DNA of 64,000 bases from contig JAKAWJ010000006.1 of the NCBI GenBank assembly GCA_021817005.1, forward strand, positions 23,025 through 87,024, given 5' to 3'. Under the pieces are notes generated by a model. The model did no database searches. It had not been told where the DNA came from and worked only from the letters and a program-made list of their open reading frames with translations. This document shows positions 53,488 to 62,486 of the stretch, piece after piece; within the stretch, counting starts at the first letter, position 1; each line of letters begins with the position of its first letter. This stretch comes from an archaeon. GTDB lineage: Archaea > Thermoproteota > Thermoprotei_A > Marsarchaeales > Marsarchaeaceae. The translations under genes were made by a program, and so were the position numbers.

Positions 53488-54831
53488 TTAGCTAAAGTCA
53501 GTCAGCTTTCTCTGGTTCTGTATCTCTGCCAGTAGCCTTGCCTTCCGGAACCAAACGGCCTTCGGTATCGACGTTCTGGAGACTCCGTAACTAATTGCTT
53601 CAGACTCATTGCTGTAGCGCACAGGTTCCTTCCTGAACAGTTCTCTGAGAGCTTCTCTTACGGTCCAGACTCCTAGCGGGATTATGTAACCCGGGTGGAT
53701 TTCGCGGAGCAGCACCACAGCCCCCGCCCTACCCTCTCTTGAGAGAGATTCCGCCGCGGCCAGTCTCGCAGAGTAGTAACACCCTCCGGGCTCGGCGTAA
53801 CTGCTGCGCCCCTGAAAGCCTTCGCTATCTCCAATCAGTTCAGGTGCTGCTCCCCCGACATTCCATACAGTGTTAGGCTGCCAGCCTTCTACCCACTCGA
53901 AACTCCATCTTCTAGGAAAAATATAACCGACATAGGTGCTCTCCATGTGCTCATAGATGTACACTCTTGTTTCATTTACCACGGGATTTGTGCGTACTTT
54001 ATCCATGAGATAATTGCTCAGGATTGAGTCTACCGCGGTTATGCTCCAGCGGGTGGGCACAAGCCGTCGTTTCTGTTTTAAACCTGTCATTCCTATGCTG
54101 AAAGCCTTCTGAATCCTGCTAACCTCGACTCCTGAAGAGTACATGCCGGTCACCGCTTCTTCGGCTTTTAGGTCTGTGTCGTAATAGACCCTTTCTATTC
54201 GACCGTCGGAGGTGGAGCCTGAAGCTCGGAGTGCGCGATAGGAGGCACTCGGTCCGATTGGCTGAACGTCCTCACTGAACATCATCGAAAAACTTGGACT
54301 GGACAATATTTCCAGCTCAGTCGAAACTGGTTTTGTTGCGAGGGCTAGCTCATGGAGCGCCCCGAGGGAGCGGCCGGGTTCAGCCGCTGCGTCCACGCGC
54401 AGGTAGGTTCTGCCGCGTAAAAGTGAGTAACGGAAGCCAATGATGTCGGCCATGGAGAGATTTAGCCAAGCTTCGGGGCTGTCAGCGAGCTCGACGCCTG
54501 TCAGGTCGGCGGACACCAATGGACCCACAGATATTTTGGGGTAGCCCGTCCTCCCAACAAAGACGCCAGGAGGAGAGGTCCCCGAGAACATGCCGCGGCT
54601 TGCGCGGGGGGACCTGACTACGTACTGGGTTGCCCTGACCAGAATGGGACACCGGGGCCTTCCACAGAGCAACTTCGCTGCCCTGCATTGCAGACACATC
54701 TGCGCGCTGGGAGATTCTATAATCCTAAGAGACTTGGTCCCCTCAGGCAAACCATCCGCAACTTCTGGCGGAATCAGATCGCCAAAGAACCTTTTGCCCA
54801 TGATTTCGAATTCCTTATTCGTATGCGCCAC
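53488..54831 (-). CDS. NreA-like archaeal DNA repair protein
   Basis: 447 residues. The N-terminal zinc finger has Cys46, Cys49, Cys56 and Cys61 (MCLQCRAAKLLCGRPRCP). The conserved Nre core follows: PGVFVGRTGYPKISVGPL, GLKQKRRLVPTRWSITAVDS and GGCYYSARLAAAESL. The last residues QRKLTDFS resemble a PCNA-interacting peptide (Q-x-x-L-x-x-F). NreA helps cells survive DNA damage (mitomycin C in Haloferax) and binds PCNA. GTG 54831 falls about 26 bases below a reverse-strand TATA-like GGATTTTAATC, so the transcript is leaderless. ATG 54801 is an alternative. Confidence 0.92.
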   Translation of the reverse strand: MAHTNKEFEIMGKRFFGDLIPPEVADGLPEGTKSLRIIESPSAQMCLQCRAAKLLCGRPRCPILVRATQYVVRSPRASRGMFSGTSPPGVFVGRTGYPKISVGPLVSADLTGVELADSPEAWLNLSMADIIGFRYSLLRGRTYLRVDAAAEPGRSLGALHELALATKPVSTELEILSSPSFSMMFSEDVQPIGPSASYRALRASGSTSDGRIERVYYDTDLKAEEAVTGMYSSGVEVSRIQKAFSIGMTGLKQKRRLVPTRWSITAVDSILSNYLMDKVRTNPVVNETRVYIYEHMESTYVGYIFPRRWSFEWVEGWQPNTVWNVGGAAPELIGDSEGFQGRSSYAEPGGCYYSARLAAAESLSREGRAGAVVLLREIHPGYIIPLGVWTVREALRELFRKEPVRYSNESEAISYGVSRTSIPKAVWFRKARLLAEIQNQRKLTDFS

Positions 54832-54849
54832 TTGCCATTGGCAGGCGGA

Positions 54850-54860
54850 AGATTAAAATC
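54850..54860 (-). promoter_or_regulatory. TATA-like element for nreA-like gene
   Basis: On the reverse strand GATTTTAATC, centred about 26 nt upstream of GTG 54831. Confidence 0.5.
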
Positions 54861-54941
54861 CAAGCATGGGTACCAACGCCTGTGCCGCGTGGTTCACTGC
54901 GGCTCAACAGAGCTGCCGGTCCTGGAAACCAATGGGAGCGG

Positions 54942-55190
54942 ATGACACTTCGAAGTGCACTGACTGTAGTGCTGGCAGTGAGAAGAGGTCGGGTTGACCC
55001 ACACACCGTCAGAACTATGTTCAACGCCGCGGGCAGCAGAAGCTCCGACGCTTTGAGACTCGCCCAAGCCCAGCTTGATTCGCTCGAAAGGGGTGGTTAT
55101 TTAGTCAGAAACGAGGTACAAGGTTCATACCACCCGACTGCCAAGGGCCTAGAATTGGTTTACCAGCTAAGACAGCGGTTTGGCGCCTGA
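54942..55190 (+). CDS. Small winged-helix protein
   Basis: 82 residues from ATG 54942, with GGGAG six bases upstream; a longer GTG start at 54882 is possible. TLRSALTVVLAVRRGRVDPHTVRTMF and LAQAQLDSLERGGYLVRNE, followed by YHPTAKGLELV, fit a winged-helix fold with a wing. It is divergent from the nreA-like gene, a location often used by a local regulator. Function unproven. Confidence 0.6.
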   Translation: MTLRSALTVVLAVRRGRVDPHTVRTMFNAAGSRSSDALRLAQAQLDSLERGGYLVRNEVQGSYHPTAKGLELVYQLRQRFGA

Positions 55191-55249
55191 GCCGGGAAAC
55201 TGCGTGCTTACCTCTGAACGTCAGCTGTCTGCGCTCAAATCCCGAACGG

Positions 55250-56062
55250 TTGCTCTACCCTGGAGACGAGTTCTCGGTAATCTTATCCACGTGCACACAT
55301 CTCAACTCGACATCCACTTCGGTCGGCTGTTCGCATGACTCCGCAACCCTCTCTCTCGTCTCGGAGGAGGACTGTTTCAGGTCGTCGGAAAGGTGGCCGG
55401 GACGAACTTCGCGGCCGTCACGGAAACCTTCGCGGCCGTCACGGAAACCTTCGCGGCATTATGCACCAATAGAGCCCAACCAGCCCAGTAAACTCGGTTT
55501 GTCGTCAGTAGATTTCGATGCTGTCGCAGGGTACTGCGTGAAGAGTGAGCCTGGCAAGAAAACTTCAATCTGGCTCAAGAGCGAGGTAAAGCAGGATGAC
55601 CTCGGTTCGCAAGTTGAAGCCCTTGGAGAGGAGAAGCCGAGGCCAAAAGTGCATGGTTCTCAGAAAGGCCGCAATAACAAAATCTACCGGAGGCTTTACC
55701 AGATGAATCGCTCTTGGTGCTTCTGGATGCTGCCTTCTTCTTCCTTACACCTCCCCCTCATCAATGCGAGGGCAAACCCCCTCCTGGCAAAGGCCGACTG
55801 AGAGCTGGCTAGCTTTGTCAGTCCCGTAAAGGCCCTTCCCAGCGAGAAGGCCTTGGAGGAATTCAAAGACGACGGAGGACCATTGCGCAGTCAGAATCTG
55901 CTAGTACTCGGAAAGGACCATCGACACAGGACAGTCGATGGTTCTCGAGGCGCTGCGGAAATGTGCCTGAGAGGCTCCATAATGTTCGGCTGCAACAGAG
56001 AGGTACGGGCCCTTACCGAGACTAAGAAGAAAGAAGGAGAACCAGCCAAAATTGAGACCTGA
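55250..56062 (+). pseudogene. Decayed reading frames of unknown origin
   Basis: One frame is open 55250-55801, hits TGA, and then stays open in the same frame to TGA at 56060 with a coding-like sequence (VKALPSEKALEEFKDDGGP and onward). The start of the region reads better in another frame (RLGGGLFQVVGKVAGTNFA), which shifts near 55490. Lys/Glu-rich segments such as TSIWLKSEVKQDDLGSQVEA look like protein. I do not recognise the family. A frameshift plus an in-frame stop suggest a pseudogene. Confidence 0.45.
55408..55457. repeat. 21-bp tandem repeat, 2.4 copies
   Basis: TTCGCGGCCGTCACGGAAACC occurs exactly at 55408-55428 and 55429-55449, followed by eight more matching bases. A multiple of three keeps a 7-residue repeat in every frame. 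Confidence 0.9.
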
Positions 56063-56251
56063 GAGGCGGCCCAACACCAGTCGAAGGCGGAAGCAGCGAA
56101 GTTGCAAAGCACGACAGCATTCATTTGGTTGTTGTTCCGCCTTCGACATTGGGTCCTAAGAAATCAAACGACCCCCTATCCCGATATTCCGCATACAGAG
56201 TGATAGGTAGTAAGGGCACCGGATTGCATCGGATTCGATGTATATGCGTTA

Positions 56252-56533
56252 TCAAATCTGACTGAAATGATAGGTAAGTATATCATGGTTCGCAGGTAAA
56301 GAGGGCTTCCGAGTATCGAGTTCCAAAAGGAGCCTGCTCCGAGTGTGTGGGGGTTCATCTGATGACCTTCGGAATTTGTTCCTGATTCCTTTCACAGCGA
56401 GAACGTCCCGAAAGAAGCATGCCAGCACAAATACGTTCGCAGTGACAACACTAATCAAAGCAAGCCTTCGATAGTGAAAATCAGCAATTCCTCGGGTCAA
56501 CTCGATTGCTACTCTTTCACAGGAGGACACCAT
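56252..56533 (-). CDS. Possible small membrane protein
   Basis: 93 residues from ATG 56533, with one clear hydrophobic segment (LALISVVTANVFVLACFF) after an amphipathic N-terminus and a basic tail. No family recognised. It lies in the gene-poor island and is divergent from the toxin-antitoxin pair. Confidence 0.3.
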   Translation of the reverse strand: MVSSCERVAIELTRGIADFHYRRLALISVVTANVFVLACFFRDVLAVKGIRNKFRRSSDEPPHTRSRLLLELDTRKPSLPANHDILTYHFSQI

Positions 56534-56721
56534 GGAGTTTCGTCCGCCCACATTGGATGTACCTGCTCATTTATCTGCAGAACCTCCACATGGGTTTGCA
56601 GAAGACTGTAAAATAATCGAACATGATAGTGGGCGACGTGGAGAAACAGGCAACTCTGATACTAAAGCAAGACCGGAAGACGTTTAGGCTTTGGTTTCGG
56701 TATTACGATTTCATAAAACGT

Positions 56722-56731
56722 AATATTTAAG
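56722..56731 (+). promoter_or_regulatory. TATA-like element for toxin-antitoxin pair
   Basis: AATATTTAA, centred about 30 nt upstream of GTG 56757. The surrounding 40 bases are strongly AT-rich. Confidence 0.5.
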
Positions 56732-56756
56732 TGCGCATCAATCGATTTGCACGAAT

Positions 56757-57263
56757 GTGCCAGTAAGCAATTCGAGCCCCCTCATCCATTTGGCCAGGCT
56801 AGGAAAACTTGCCTATACCAGAGAGGCGTATGATTCTTTAATCATACCTCCTGCCGTAAGGACCGAGACCATAGAGAGAGGAAGGGCTGAAGGATATACC
56901 GATGCCTCACTCTTGGAAAATCTTGAATCTGAAGGCTGGCTGAGAACTGGAAATCTATCGAGTCAATCAAGAAGGCTTGCCCACGAACTGGCCGAGGTTG
57001 TGGGAAGGGGTGAGGCCGAGGCCCTATCACTGGCCATCGAACTGAAGGAAAGGCTGTTCATGGATGACCATAAAGGAAGGAGGATTGCCAACTTTTACAG
57101 GATTCGGACTACAACAACGTTGGGAATTTTGCTCGAATTGCTCGTAAACAGAACCATCACAATATCAGACTATAAAAGGAATGTTAAGATTTACTCGTCT
57201 CAGGGTTGGATAAGCGCAGAAGTAATGCAGGAATATTTGGAAAGAGGAGAAAGATTTGAGTGA
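56757..57263 (+). CDS. DUF3368 PIN-like toxin
   Basis: 168 residues. MPVSNSSPLIHLARLGKL is the DUF3368 first strand with the N-S-S-P-L-I motif. Further acidic residues are in VVGRGEAEALSLAIE and LFMDDHKGRRIA, and TLGILLELL is the typical end. These are PIN-like RNases paired with UPF0175 antitoxins. GTG start right below the TATA-like element. The eight-base overlap with the next gene couples toxin and antitoxin, with toxin first. Confidence 0.85.
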   Translation: MPVSNSSPLIHLARLGKLAYTREAYDSLIIPPAVRTETIERGRAEGYTDASLLENLESEGWLRTGNLSSQSRRLAHELAEVVGRGEAEALSLAIELKERLFMDDHKGRRIANFYRIRTTTTLGILLELLVNRTITISDYKRNVKIYSSQGWISAEVMQEYLERGERFE

Positions 57264-57573
57264 AAGAATATCGTTCGTAATACCGAAACGTCTCAGAAAG
57301 TCTCTTCGAGAACTGCAGGAACTTACGGGAGAAGATCAATCAACGCTGTTGAGAAAGCTGTTGGATAAGGGGATTGCCGATACGAGGTTAGAAATAGCAA
57401 TAGAGCACTATATCGACGATAAGGTATCGCTGGAACAGGGGTCCGACCTAGCGAGGGTTTCATTGTGGAGATTTCTGGACGAACTACGGAAGAGGAACGT
57501 TCAACTAAAGTACACTTTAGAAGATGCTGAAGCTGAGGTCGAAAGTGTGCGCAGTGGGACGCGACAAGTTTGA
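57256..57573 (+). CDS. UPF0175/ribbon-helix-helix antitoxin
   Basis: 105 residues. The N-terminal ISFVIPKRLRKSLRELQELTGEDQSTLLRKLLDKGI fits a ribbon-helix-helix DNA-binding fold. The C-terminal part (YIDDKVSLEQGSDLARVSLWRFLDELRKRNV) matches UPF0175. It should neutralise the DUF3368 partner and repress the shared promoter. Confidence 0.85.
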   Translation: MSERISFVIPKRLRKSLRELQELTGEDQSTLLRKLLDKGIADTRLEIAIEHYIDDKVSLEQGSDLARVSLWRFLDELRKRNVQLKYTLEDAEAEVESVRSGTRQV

Positions 57574-57866
57574 AATCCAGTTTCGGGACCCAGCCAAGTG
57601 CCAATCCCACCGGACTCAAATCCTGTAAAGGTGCATGCCAAAATTCCAACATGGCCTTTGGCTCGGTTTTATTCTTTGATGGATTTCCATTGGCGATGCA
57701 TGTATATTTTGAACATTGACTATACAATTTGGCCGAAATGGTGTGGAATGTCTCAAGGTTCCACACGGATATCCGAATGGTTAATGTGAGGGCTAGACCC
57801 ATAACGGGTCGAACCTGCGGGCTCCACTTCGATTCCACCGAGGGTATATGATCTGCACAAGACCAC
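57574..57866. other. Intergenic, tRNA-like words but no tRNA
   Basis: About 290 bases with GACCC/GGGTC hairpin at about 57797-57811 and phrases such as GGACTCAAATCC that resemble parts of tRNA arms. No full cloverleaf can be drawn. Confidence 0.4.
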
Positions 57867-58406
57867 ATGACGAATCAGGTGCTCGCCGAGCTCCTCGTGG
57901 TGCTGTCCTTGGGGGTGAGGAGGCTGCATTGAAGTGAGAAGGCGGGGGTGATAGTCGGCTGTTCCATCGAGTCCCAGATAAGGGAAAAGGCGATCTGCGA
58001 CCGCGTGAGCGTCGGCTAGGCGTCAGTTGACTCCCTCTCGTTCGGGGGCCGTTTTGGGTTCTTGCTGATGGCAGAGTTGGCCAAGAGAGCCGGCTTCAGG
58101 AAGATATGCAGTGAAAGCCCTAGGGATTTCAATAGGACCCCAGGGACCGAGAGCGTCAACCCGCTCGAAAGAAGGGGTGAGCTCCTCACGAAACTGCACT
58201 CTGTGGCAACGGCTGAGACACGCCCGCATCTGGCTCGCAGACATGTCCGTGGGGGTGCTCGCGTCTGGCGTAAAGCGCGGAGTCGTTTACGACGTAGCAG
58301 CAGGAGGCAGCTCTCGAGTGCGGAAGCGGCTCACGTCCACATCAAGCGAGCGGGCCTTGAAAGGGGTCTCATGCCTTTTGAGAGGCTTGAGGGAAACGTC
58401 GGTTGA
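57867..58406 (+). pseudogene. Frame with in-frame TGA and TAG, unknown family
   Basis: From ATG 57867 one frame reads MTNQVLAELLVVLSLGVRRLH, TGA, then SEKAGVIVGCSIESQIREKA up to TAG, then ASVDSLSFGGRFGFLLMAELAKRAGFRKI and onward to TGA at 58404. Each piece looks coding and lies in the same frame, so two nonsense mutations are likely. The last third is Arg-rich and may be in the wrong frame. Family not recognised. Confidence 0.45.
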
Positions 58407-58427
58407 ATGAACTCGGAATTCTTTCGC

Positions 58428-58745
58428 CTACGCCTTGCGCATTCTAGACCGCAGTTCGTCCATCGTGCTCTTGCCCAGCTCTGTAGGCCAGTAGCTTGAC
58501 GTGGCCTTTCCCCTCCTTTCGTACCGGAAGTTCACCAGTCCCGCGGACTTCAGCAGTCCAAGATGGTAGGCAATAAGACTCTTCCTGACCTTGGTGCTAC
58601 TCACCACGTCGTTGAACTTGATCCCCGGGTGATCGGATATCAGGAAGAACGCCTTCAGGCGAATCGGATTGTCAAGGACAGAATACACCCGAAGCTTCTC
58701 GTACGCCAGCTTCAGTTCGTTACCTTCCAGCGTTGTCCCCTGCAT
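58428..58745 (-). CDS. ArsR-like winged-helix regulator
   Basis: 105 residues from ATG 58745 (ATG 58784 is also in frame). LDNPIRLKAFFLISDHPGIKFNDVV, then KSLIAYHLGLLKSAGLVNFRYE and a basic wing form a standard winged helix. It lies 63 bases downstream of the frame-shifted nucleosidase-like gene on the same strand, so it may have regulated it. Confidence 0.75.
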   Translation of the reverse strand: MQGTTLEGNELKLAYEKLRVYSVLDNPIRLKAFFLISDHPGIKFNDVVSSTKVRKSLIAYHLGLLKSAGLVNFRYERRGKATSSYWPTELGKSTMDELRSRMRKA

Positions 58746-58807
58746 CTCTATGTCTACCCAGCGTGCTGTTGTGGCCGTTGGCATATGAAGTTTTTGACCT
58801 GTTCCAA

Positions 58808-59387
58808 CTACTTTGACCTGAATGCCTTCCACTGCCTGAATCTCTCGGCGATTTCGAGGATGAACCCATCCGTTGTCGGTATCCATGCTGGCGAATCTTG
58901 GTCCTCCTTACCACTCTGCCTGAGAGGCTGTCGGTGCATGTAGACATGGCCAAAGACGGCCTCGTGCGTCAGGTACGAGTCGGTCAGATAGCCAGAGCCG
59001 CTGGAAGCACCGTAGAGCGGATGATGTTTGCGCTCGACGAGGATTCGTAGCTTGGACGCGATGCTGAGGTCCGCCTGGAATTCCGCGAATTCTGCTGCAG
59101 AGCCCCAAGACTGAACGTTTATGAAGACCAGGTCAAGGTCATCCTGAGACATCATGTCTCGCTCCGCCAGGGACGCGGCCGCATCCTCAGCGAGGCCATC
59201 CCAGGGGGTTGAGCGCGGTGATTCCCCTCTCCCCGAGCTTAGCTGCGATCTCCCTTCTCTCGTCGAGACCTTCCCCGCTGGCTCCTAGTAGCGCCACGAT
59301 GATGGATATTCCAGCGACCTTCCTCTCTTGTTCTCTCTTCAGCGCCTCGGCAGGATTCAGGGCGTCCCCACTTCTCCTATGGACCAT
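58808..59387 (-). pseudogene. Nucleoside 2-deoxyribosyltransferase/TIR-like protein, frame-shifted
   Basis: The first frame (59387 to about 59205) begins MVHRRSGDALNPAEALKREQ, then GISIIVALLGASGEGLDERREIAAKLGERGITALNP and stops as LGWPR. The next frame continues WDGLAEDAAASLAERDMMSQ, then DLDLVFINVQSWGSAAEFAEF and ends KAFRSK. Removing one C from the run of five at the reverse-strand AACCCCCTGG joins them into one protein of about 190 residues. The Gly-Ser-x-x-Glu-Phe motif after an alternating alpha/beta fold resembles nucleoside 2-deoxyribosyltransferases and TIR/SLOG-type nucleotide hydrolases. Either a recent frameshift or a sequencing error. Confidence 0.55.
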
Positions 59388-59501
59388 CGGCGCTATTGTC
59401 TGTCTCCCCCCGTTATTTGACCTATGAAGTTCACTAAAGGACGAATGCTCCCGAGGTCATGGCCGTGCTTCTGCTCCGAGTCTAGAGCCTTGACCCTGAG
59501 A

Positions 59502-59821
59502 TCATGATTGTTGTTCGTGTCGTTGGGGAGACTGAGGTAGGAACTGAGTTAGCAGCTTCTTTAAGTCCTGAATGTCGTTCTCCTTCTCCCGAGTCTCGAC
59601 AGAGAACTTGGTTAGCTCAGTGCGGTCAAGGGGCGCCCCAGCTTCTACTTCGTGTTCTTCCTGAGTGTGAGGAGCGTCCATACGAGCTTGAACATGCATC
59701 CCTTGCCCCCTCCCTTCGCGCTCGTGCGCCTCAGGTAGCCCTTGACGAGCAGCTTTTCCTCGACAGCGAAGGTCGCTCCATCTATCCTCTTGATGCAAGC
59801 GTTGGGCCTCCATTGGTGCAT
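59502..59821 (-). pseudogene. Two overlapping coding-like frames, probably one broken small gene
   Basis: From ATG 59821 a 58-residue frame reads MHQWRPNACIKRIDGATFAV, then EEKLLVKGYLRRTSAKGGGKG and ends at TAG 59645. In the next frame the sequence DRTELTKFSVETREKENDIQDLKKLLTQFL continues to 59502. Both look genuine and the second is a possible coiled coil. A frameshift between about 59700 and 59640 would join them. Family unknown. Confidence 0.4.
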
Positions 59822-60528
59822 CTGGATGTTCGTCTCTGCCTCTTCCTGCCTGACACCGCTTTTCGCTTATTCCGCCCTGAAAGACGGAAGGGCGCCACCG
59901 GTGAGAGATAACCGCCCAGCCGAGAATTTCGCTGGTTGAGCGGCTTGTCCTGTGCTACGTAAGCCTGCCCCATGTGCCTGTGCTTCACTTATTCCCTAGG
60001 TCCACACACGGACGGAGCCCGCTCCCCCGTTGTGACGCCGTGGAATACCCTCCCTAACTCGGCCATCCCGTTTCTCTCGTAATAGGGCTACCTCCTTTGA
60101 AGCCAGACGCAATTATTATGAGCGACTGGCGCTGTTACAGGGGAAGCCTGTCGTTCTCCTTTCTGTCAGCTTTACTGCATGTGACCCCTTGGTAACCACT
60201 TGTTAATTCGCTTGCGCTATCTTCGCGTGAAAAGCGCAAAGCAGCGCGGCGTGAACTGTCCGGGTGAACCCACCCGCGTAAAGAAATTCCAACGAAATCA
60301 AGTGTTCTCTCTTCCCCAGAGGGGCCGATTCGTGCCTTGAAGCCCCTATACCCGCTCGTTCCACGTGCACCCAGGGAAGGACTAATCAGAGTCTGGGAGC
60401 CTCCGACCGACTAACTCCAGTCTTGAGTGGTAGGATTCTAGCTCCCTGACCCAGGGCGCACATGGTGTGGCATCAGCGTGTTGGCAATCCTTTTGATGTG
60501 GAACGTACTTCACCAGCACGCGTAACAA
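59822..60528. other. Long intergenic region, no supported gene
   Basis: About 700 bases. Stops in all frames through most of it, some GC-rich words, no RNA signature recognised. It marks the right edge of the gene-poor island. Confidence 0.5.
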
Positions 60529-61869
60529 ATGGCATTTCCATTTCCAGATGCTGTGGCGCTCAATACAAACAACGTATTGCTCACCCTTGGCGGGATTCTC
60601 ATTCTCGGAGGGCTCGCGGAGCTTGGGTTCGAGCGCTACAAAATCCCGGAAAGCGTGGGTCTCATGCTCCTGGGCATGCTGCTTGGTCCTGTTACACACG
60701 TCATTCCCGCGGCCGATCTCTCCGTATTCAGGGGCCTCGCTCCTGTCTTCGGTGCGATAGCTCTCGTAGTGATTGTTTTCGGTGGGGGTATCAGGCTAGA
60801 CCTGGCTTCGCTCCGGGGAGTCGGCGGAAGGGGTGCAATTCTTGCTCTCGCAGATACGGGCCTAACGATTCTGGTTATCGGCCCGGTTGGCTACTTTCTC
60901 CTCCACTGGAGCCTAGGAATATCTGTGCTATTCGGCGCCCTGCTCGGGGAAACTACTGCCGCAGTGGTAATCCCTGTGGCCCAAGATCTGGGCATAGAGA
61001 AATCTACCGTGGATTTGCTCACTTTGAATTCAACACTGAACAGCATTAGCTGCATAGTGGCGTTCTATGTTGCGCTGGATGCAATCTCTCAGACTGGGGG
61101 GAGCCTGAGCTTTATCGGAGGTGCAGACTACGTAGGTCGTTTGATCCTGCTAGGAGCACTAATCGGCGGAGCGTCTGGTGCTGCATGGGTCTTTGTGCTC
61201 GACAGGGTTCGCCGCGCCTCCTTCTACAGGATGACTCTGGGTCTCGTGGTTCTAGTTTATGCGATTTCCGGCGCCGCAGGTAGCAGCTCAGTGCTGGCCA
61301 TACTCGTTTTCAGCGTAATCGTCGGGAATTACTGGGTTCACCTGAGTGAGCACCCGCTCGAGTATTCCGGGGGACCAGAAGAACTCGACAAACAATTGAC
61401 AAGCATCGCATTCCTCGATAAAGAAGTTACGTTCATCGTAAAATCGTTCTTTTACGTATTCATAGGACTCTTGGTCACCCCCTCCGTGACGTTCGCACTC
61501 TGGGGGCTTGGGATTTCGCTACTGCTTCTAGTGCCTCGAGCTGCGGGTGTCTTTGCTGTTAGCATAGGTAGATCCGACTTAAAGCGCAGACGCCTAGTAA
61601 TGACCATTCTCTACCCGAGGGGGCTCACGGTATCAGTGCTAGCCGGTATTCTCGTAAACACTCTCGCCACTCCTCCACTTAGCACTTATGCAGGCTATAT
61701 CTTTAACTCTGCCTTCATGGTGATTCTATTCAGTACTTTGATCTCGGGGGCTCTCATCGCGGTTGAGCATAGGAATAGCAGGAAATCGCTTAGGGTAACC
61801 ATCAACCCCTTCGACGACCTTGCTATATGTTCCGGGGATGGTTGCACGGGCGATCCTAAAAAGTTATAA
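60529..61869 (+). CDS. Cation/proton antiporter (CPA family)
   Basis: 446 residues, about 12 membrane segments. The first helices LLTLGGILILGGLAELGFERYKIP, then SVGLMLLGMLLGP are typical of NhaP/KefB-type transporters. VVIVFGGGIRLDLASLRG follows, and FGALLGETTAAVVIPVAQDLG occupies the ion-binding helix, where the usual Thr-Asp-Pro/Asn-Asp is Glu-Thr-Thr. The second conserved helix is LYPRGLTVSVLAG. The C-terminus is short with CSGDGCTGD and no regulatory TrkA domain. It exchanges Na+ or K+ for protons at the cytoplasmic membrane. Confidence 0.88.
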   Translation: MAFPFPDAVALNTNNVLLTLGGILILGGLAELGFERYKIPESVGLMLLGMLLGPVTHVIPAADLSVFRGLAPVFGAIALVVIVFGGGIRLDLASLRGVGGRGAILALADTGLTILVIGPVGYFLLHWSLGISVLFGALLGETTAAVVIPVAQDLGIEKSTVDLLTLNSTLNSISCIVAFYVALDAISQTGGSLSFIGGADYVGRLILLGALIGGASGAAWVFVLDRVRRASFYRMTLGLVVLVYAISGAAGSSSVLAILVFSVIVGNYWVHLSEHPLEYSGGPEELDKQLTSIAFLDKEVTFIVKSFFYVFIGLLVTPSVTFALWGLGISLLLLVPRAAGVFAVSIGRSDLKRRRLVMTILYPRGLTVSVLAGILVNTLATPPLSTYAGYIFNSAFMVILFSTLISGALIAVEHRNSRKSLRVTINPFDDLAICSGDGCTGDPKKL

Positions 61870-61889
61870 ACCGCACAATTCAGCCATCT

Positions 61890-62396
61890 TCATATGCCGC
61901 GAATGGCACCACTGATTTGCGAGCTTATTTCCTCAAGCAAAAGGGTGGCCCCGCAGTACTGGCACTTCAAATAACGCCCGGACGGAAGGGAAACTGGCGC
62001 TCCGCATTTTGGGCACTTGAGCTCTACCAAATCCACTCCAGTTGAGGCATCCCCAGCTGCCAATGGAGTCTTTCTTTCTTCCCCTAGAATTCGTTGAGAC
62101 ACCTCAACGATTTTGGCTTCAAGTTCTGAGTGCAGCTTGGAGATTTCCTGGTTAAGAGCCGCGTTTCCGTCATTTCGTCCTGCCAATCTCGAGGCCGCCT
62201 TCAGCACCAAGCTGCCCTCTATTCTCGCCTTTTCGCTACGCTGCAACTCGGTAAGGAACGTTATGTGTTTGAGTGCATTAGCTAGGCTGATAACTGCGCG
62301 TCTAGTCTCAGGGCTCAAATCCTGTTCCCGGACCTCGTAGCCAACATAAACACTGATTCTCCTCAGGATTTCCCGTCTGGAGGACTGAGAAATCAT
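61890..62396 (-). CDS. Helical protein with C-terminal zinc ribbon
   Basis: 168 residues. Residues 1-110 are helical and charged (coiled-coil-like: LNQEISKLHSELEAKIVEVSQR). A zinc ribbon CPKCGAPVSLPSGRYLKCQYCG lies at about 130-151 with all four Cys. A short amphipathic tail follows. Similar proteins often sit next to PH-domain or membrane-remodelling genes. Its function is unknown. The next gene on this strand, coding for a PH-like domain, lies 90 bases upstream. Confidence 0.78.
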   Translation of the reverse strand: MISQSSRREILRRISVYVGYEVREQDLSPETRRAVISLANALKHITFLTELQRSEKARIEGSLVLKAASRLAGRNDGNAALNQEISKLHSELEAKIVEVSQRILGEERKTPLAAGDASTGVDLVELKCPKCGAPVSLPSGRYLKCQYCGATLLLEEISSQISGAIRGI

Positions 62397-62486
62397 CGCC
62401 CGTAGGCGGTAGACCTGCGTCGCTAATAACCTTGCGTCGCCTGATTCGGTTAGCGGCCACGGGTGAGTGAGGTGCCCAGGTTACGC

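Noticed and set aside
57574..57840. tRNA genes (phrases like GGACTCAAATCC and GGTCGAACC)
   Set aside because: No acceptor stem closes and no T-arm pairs correctly; at best scattered tRNA-like words.
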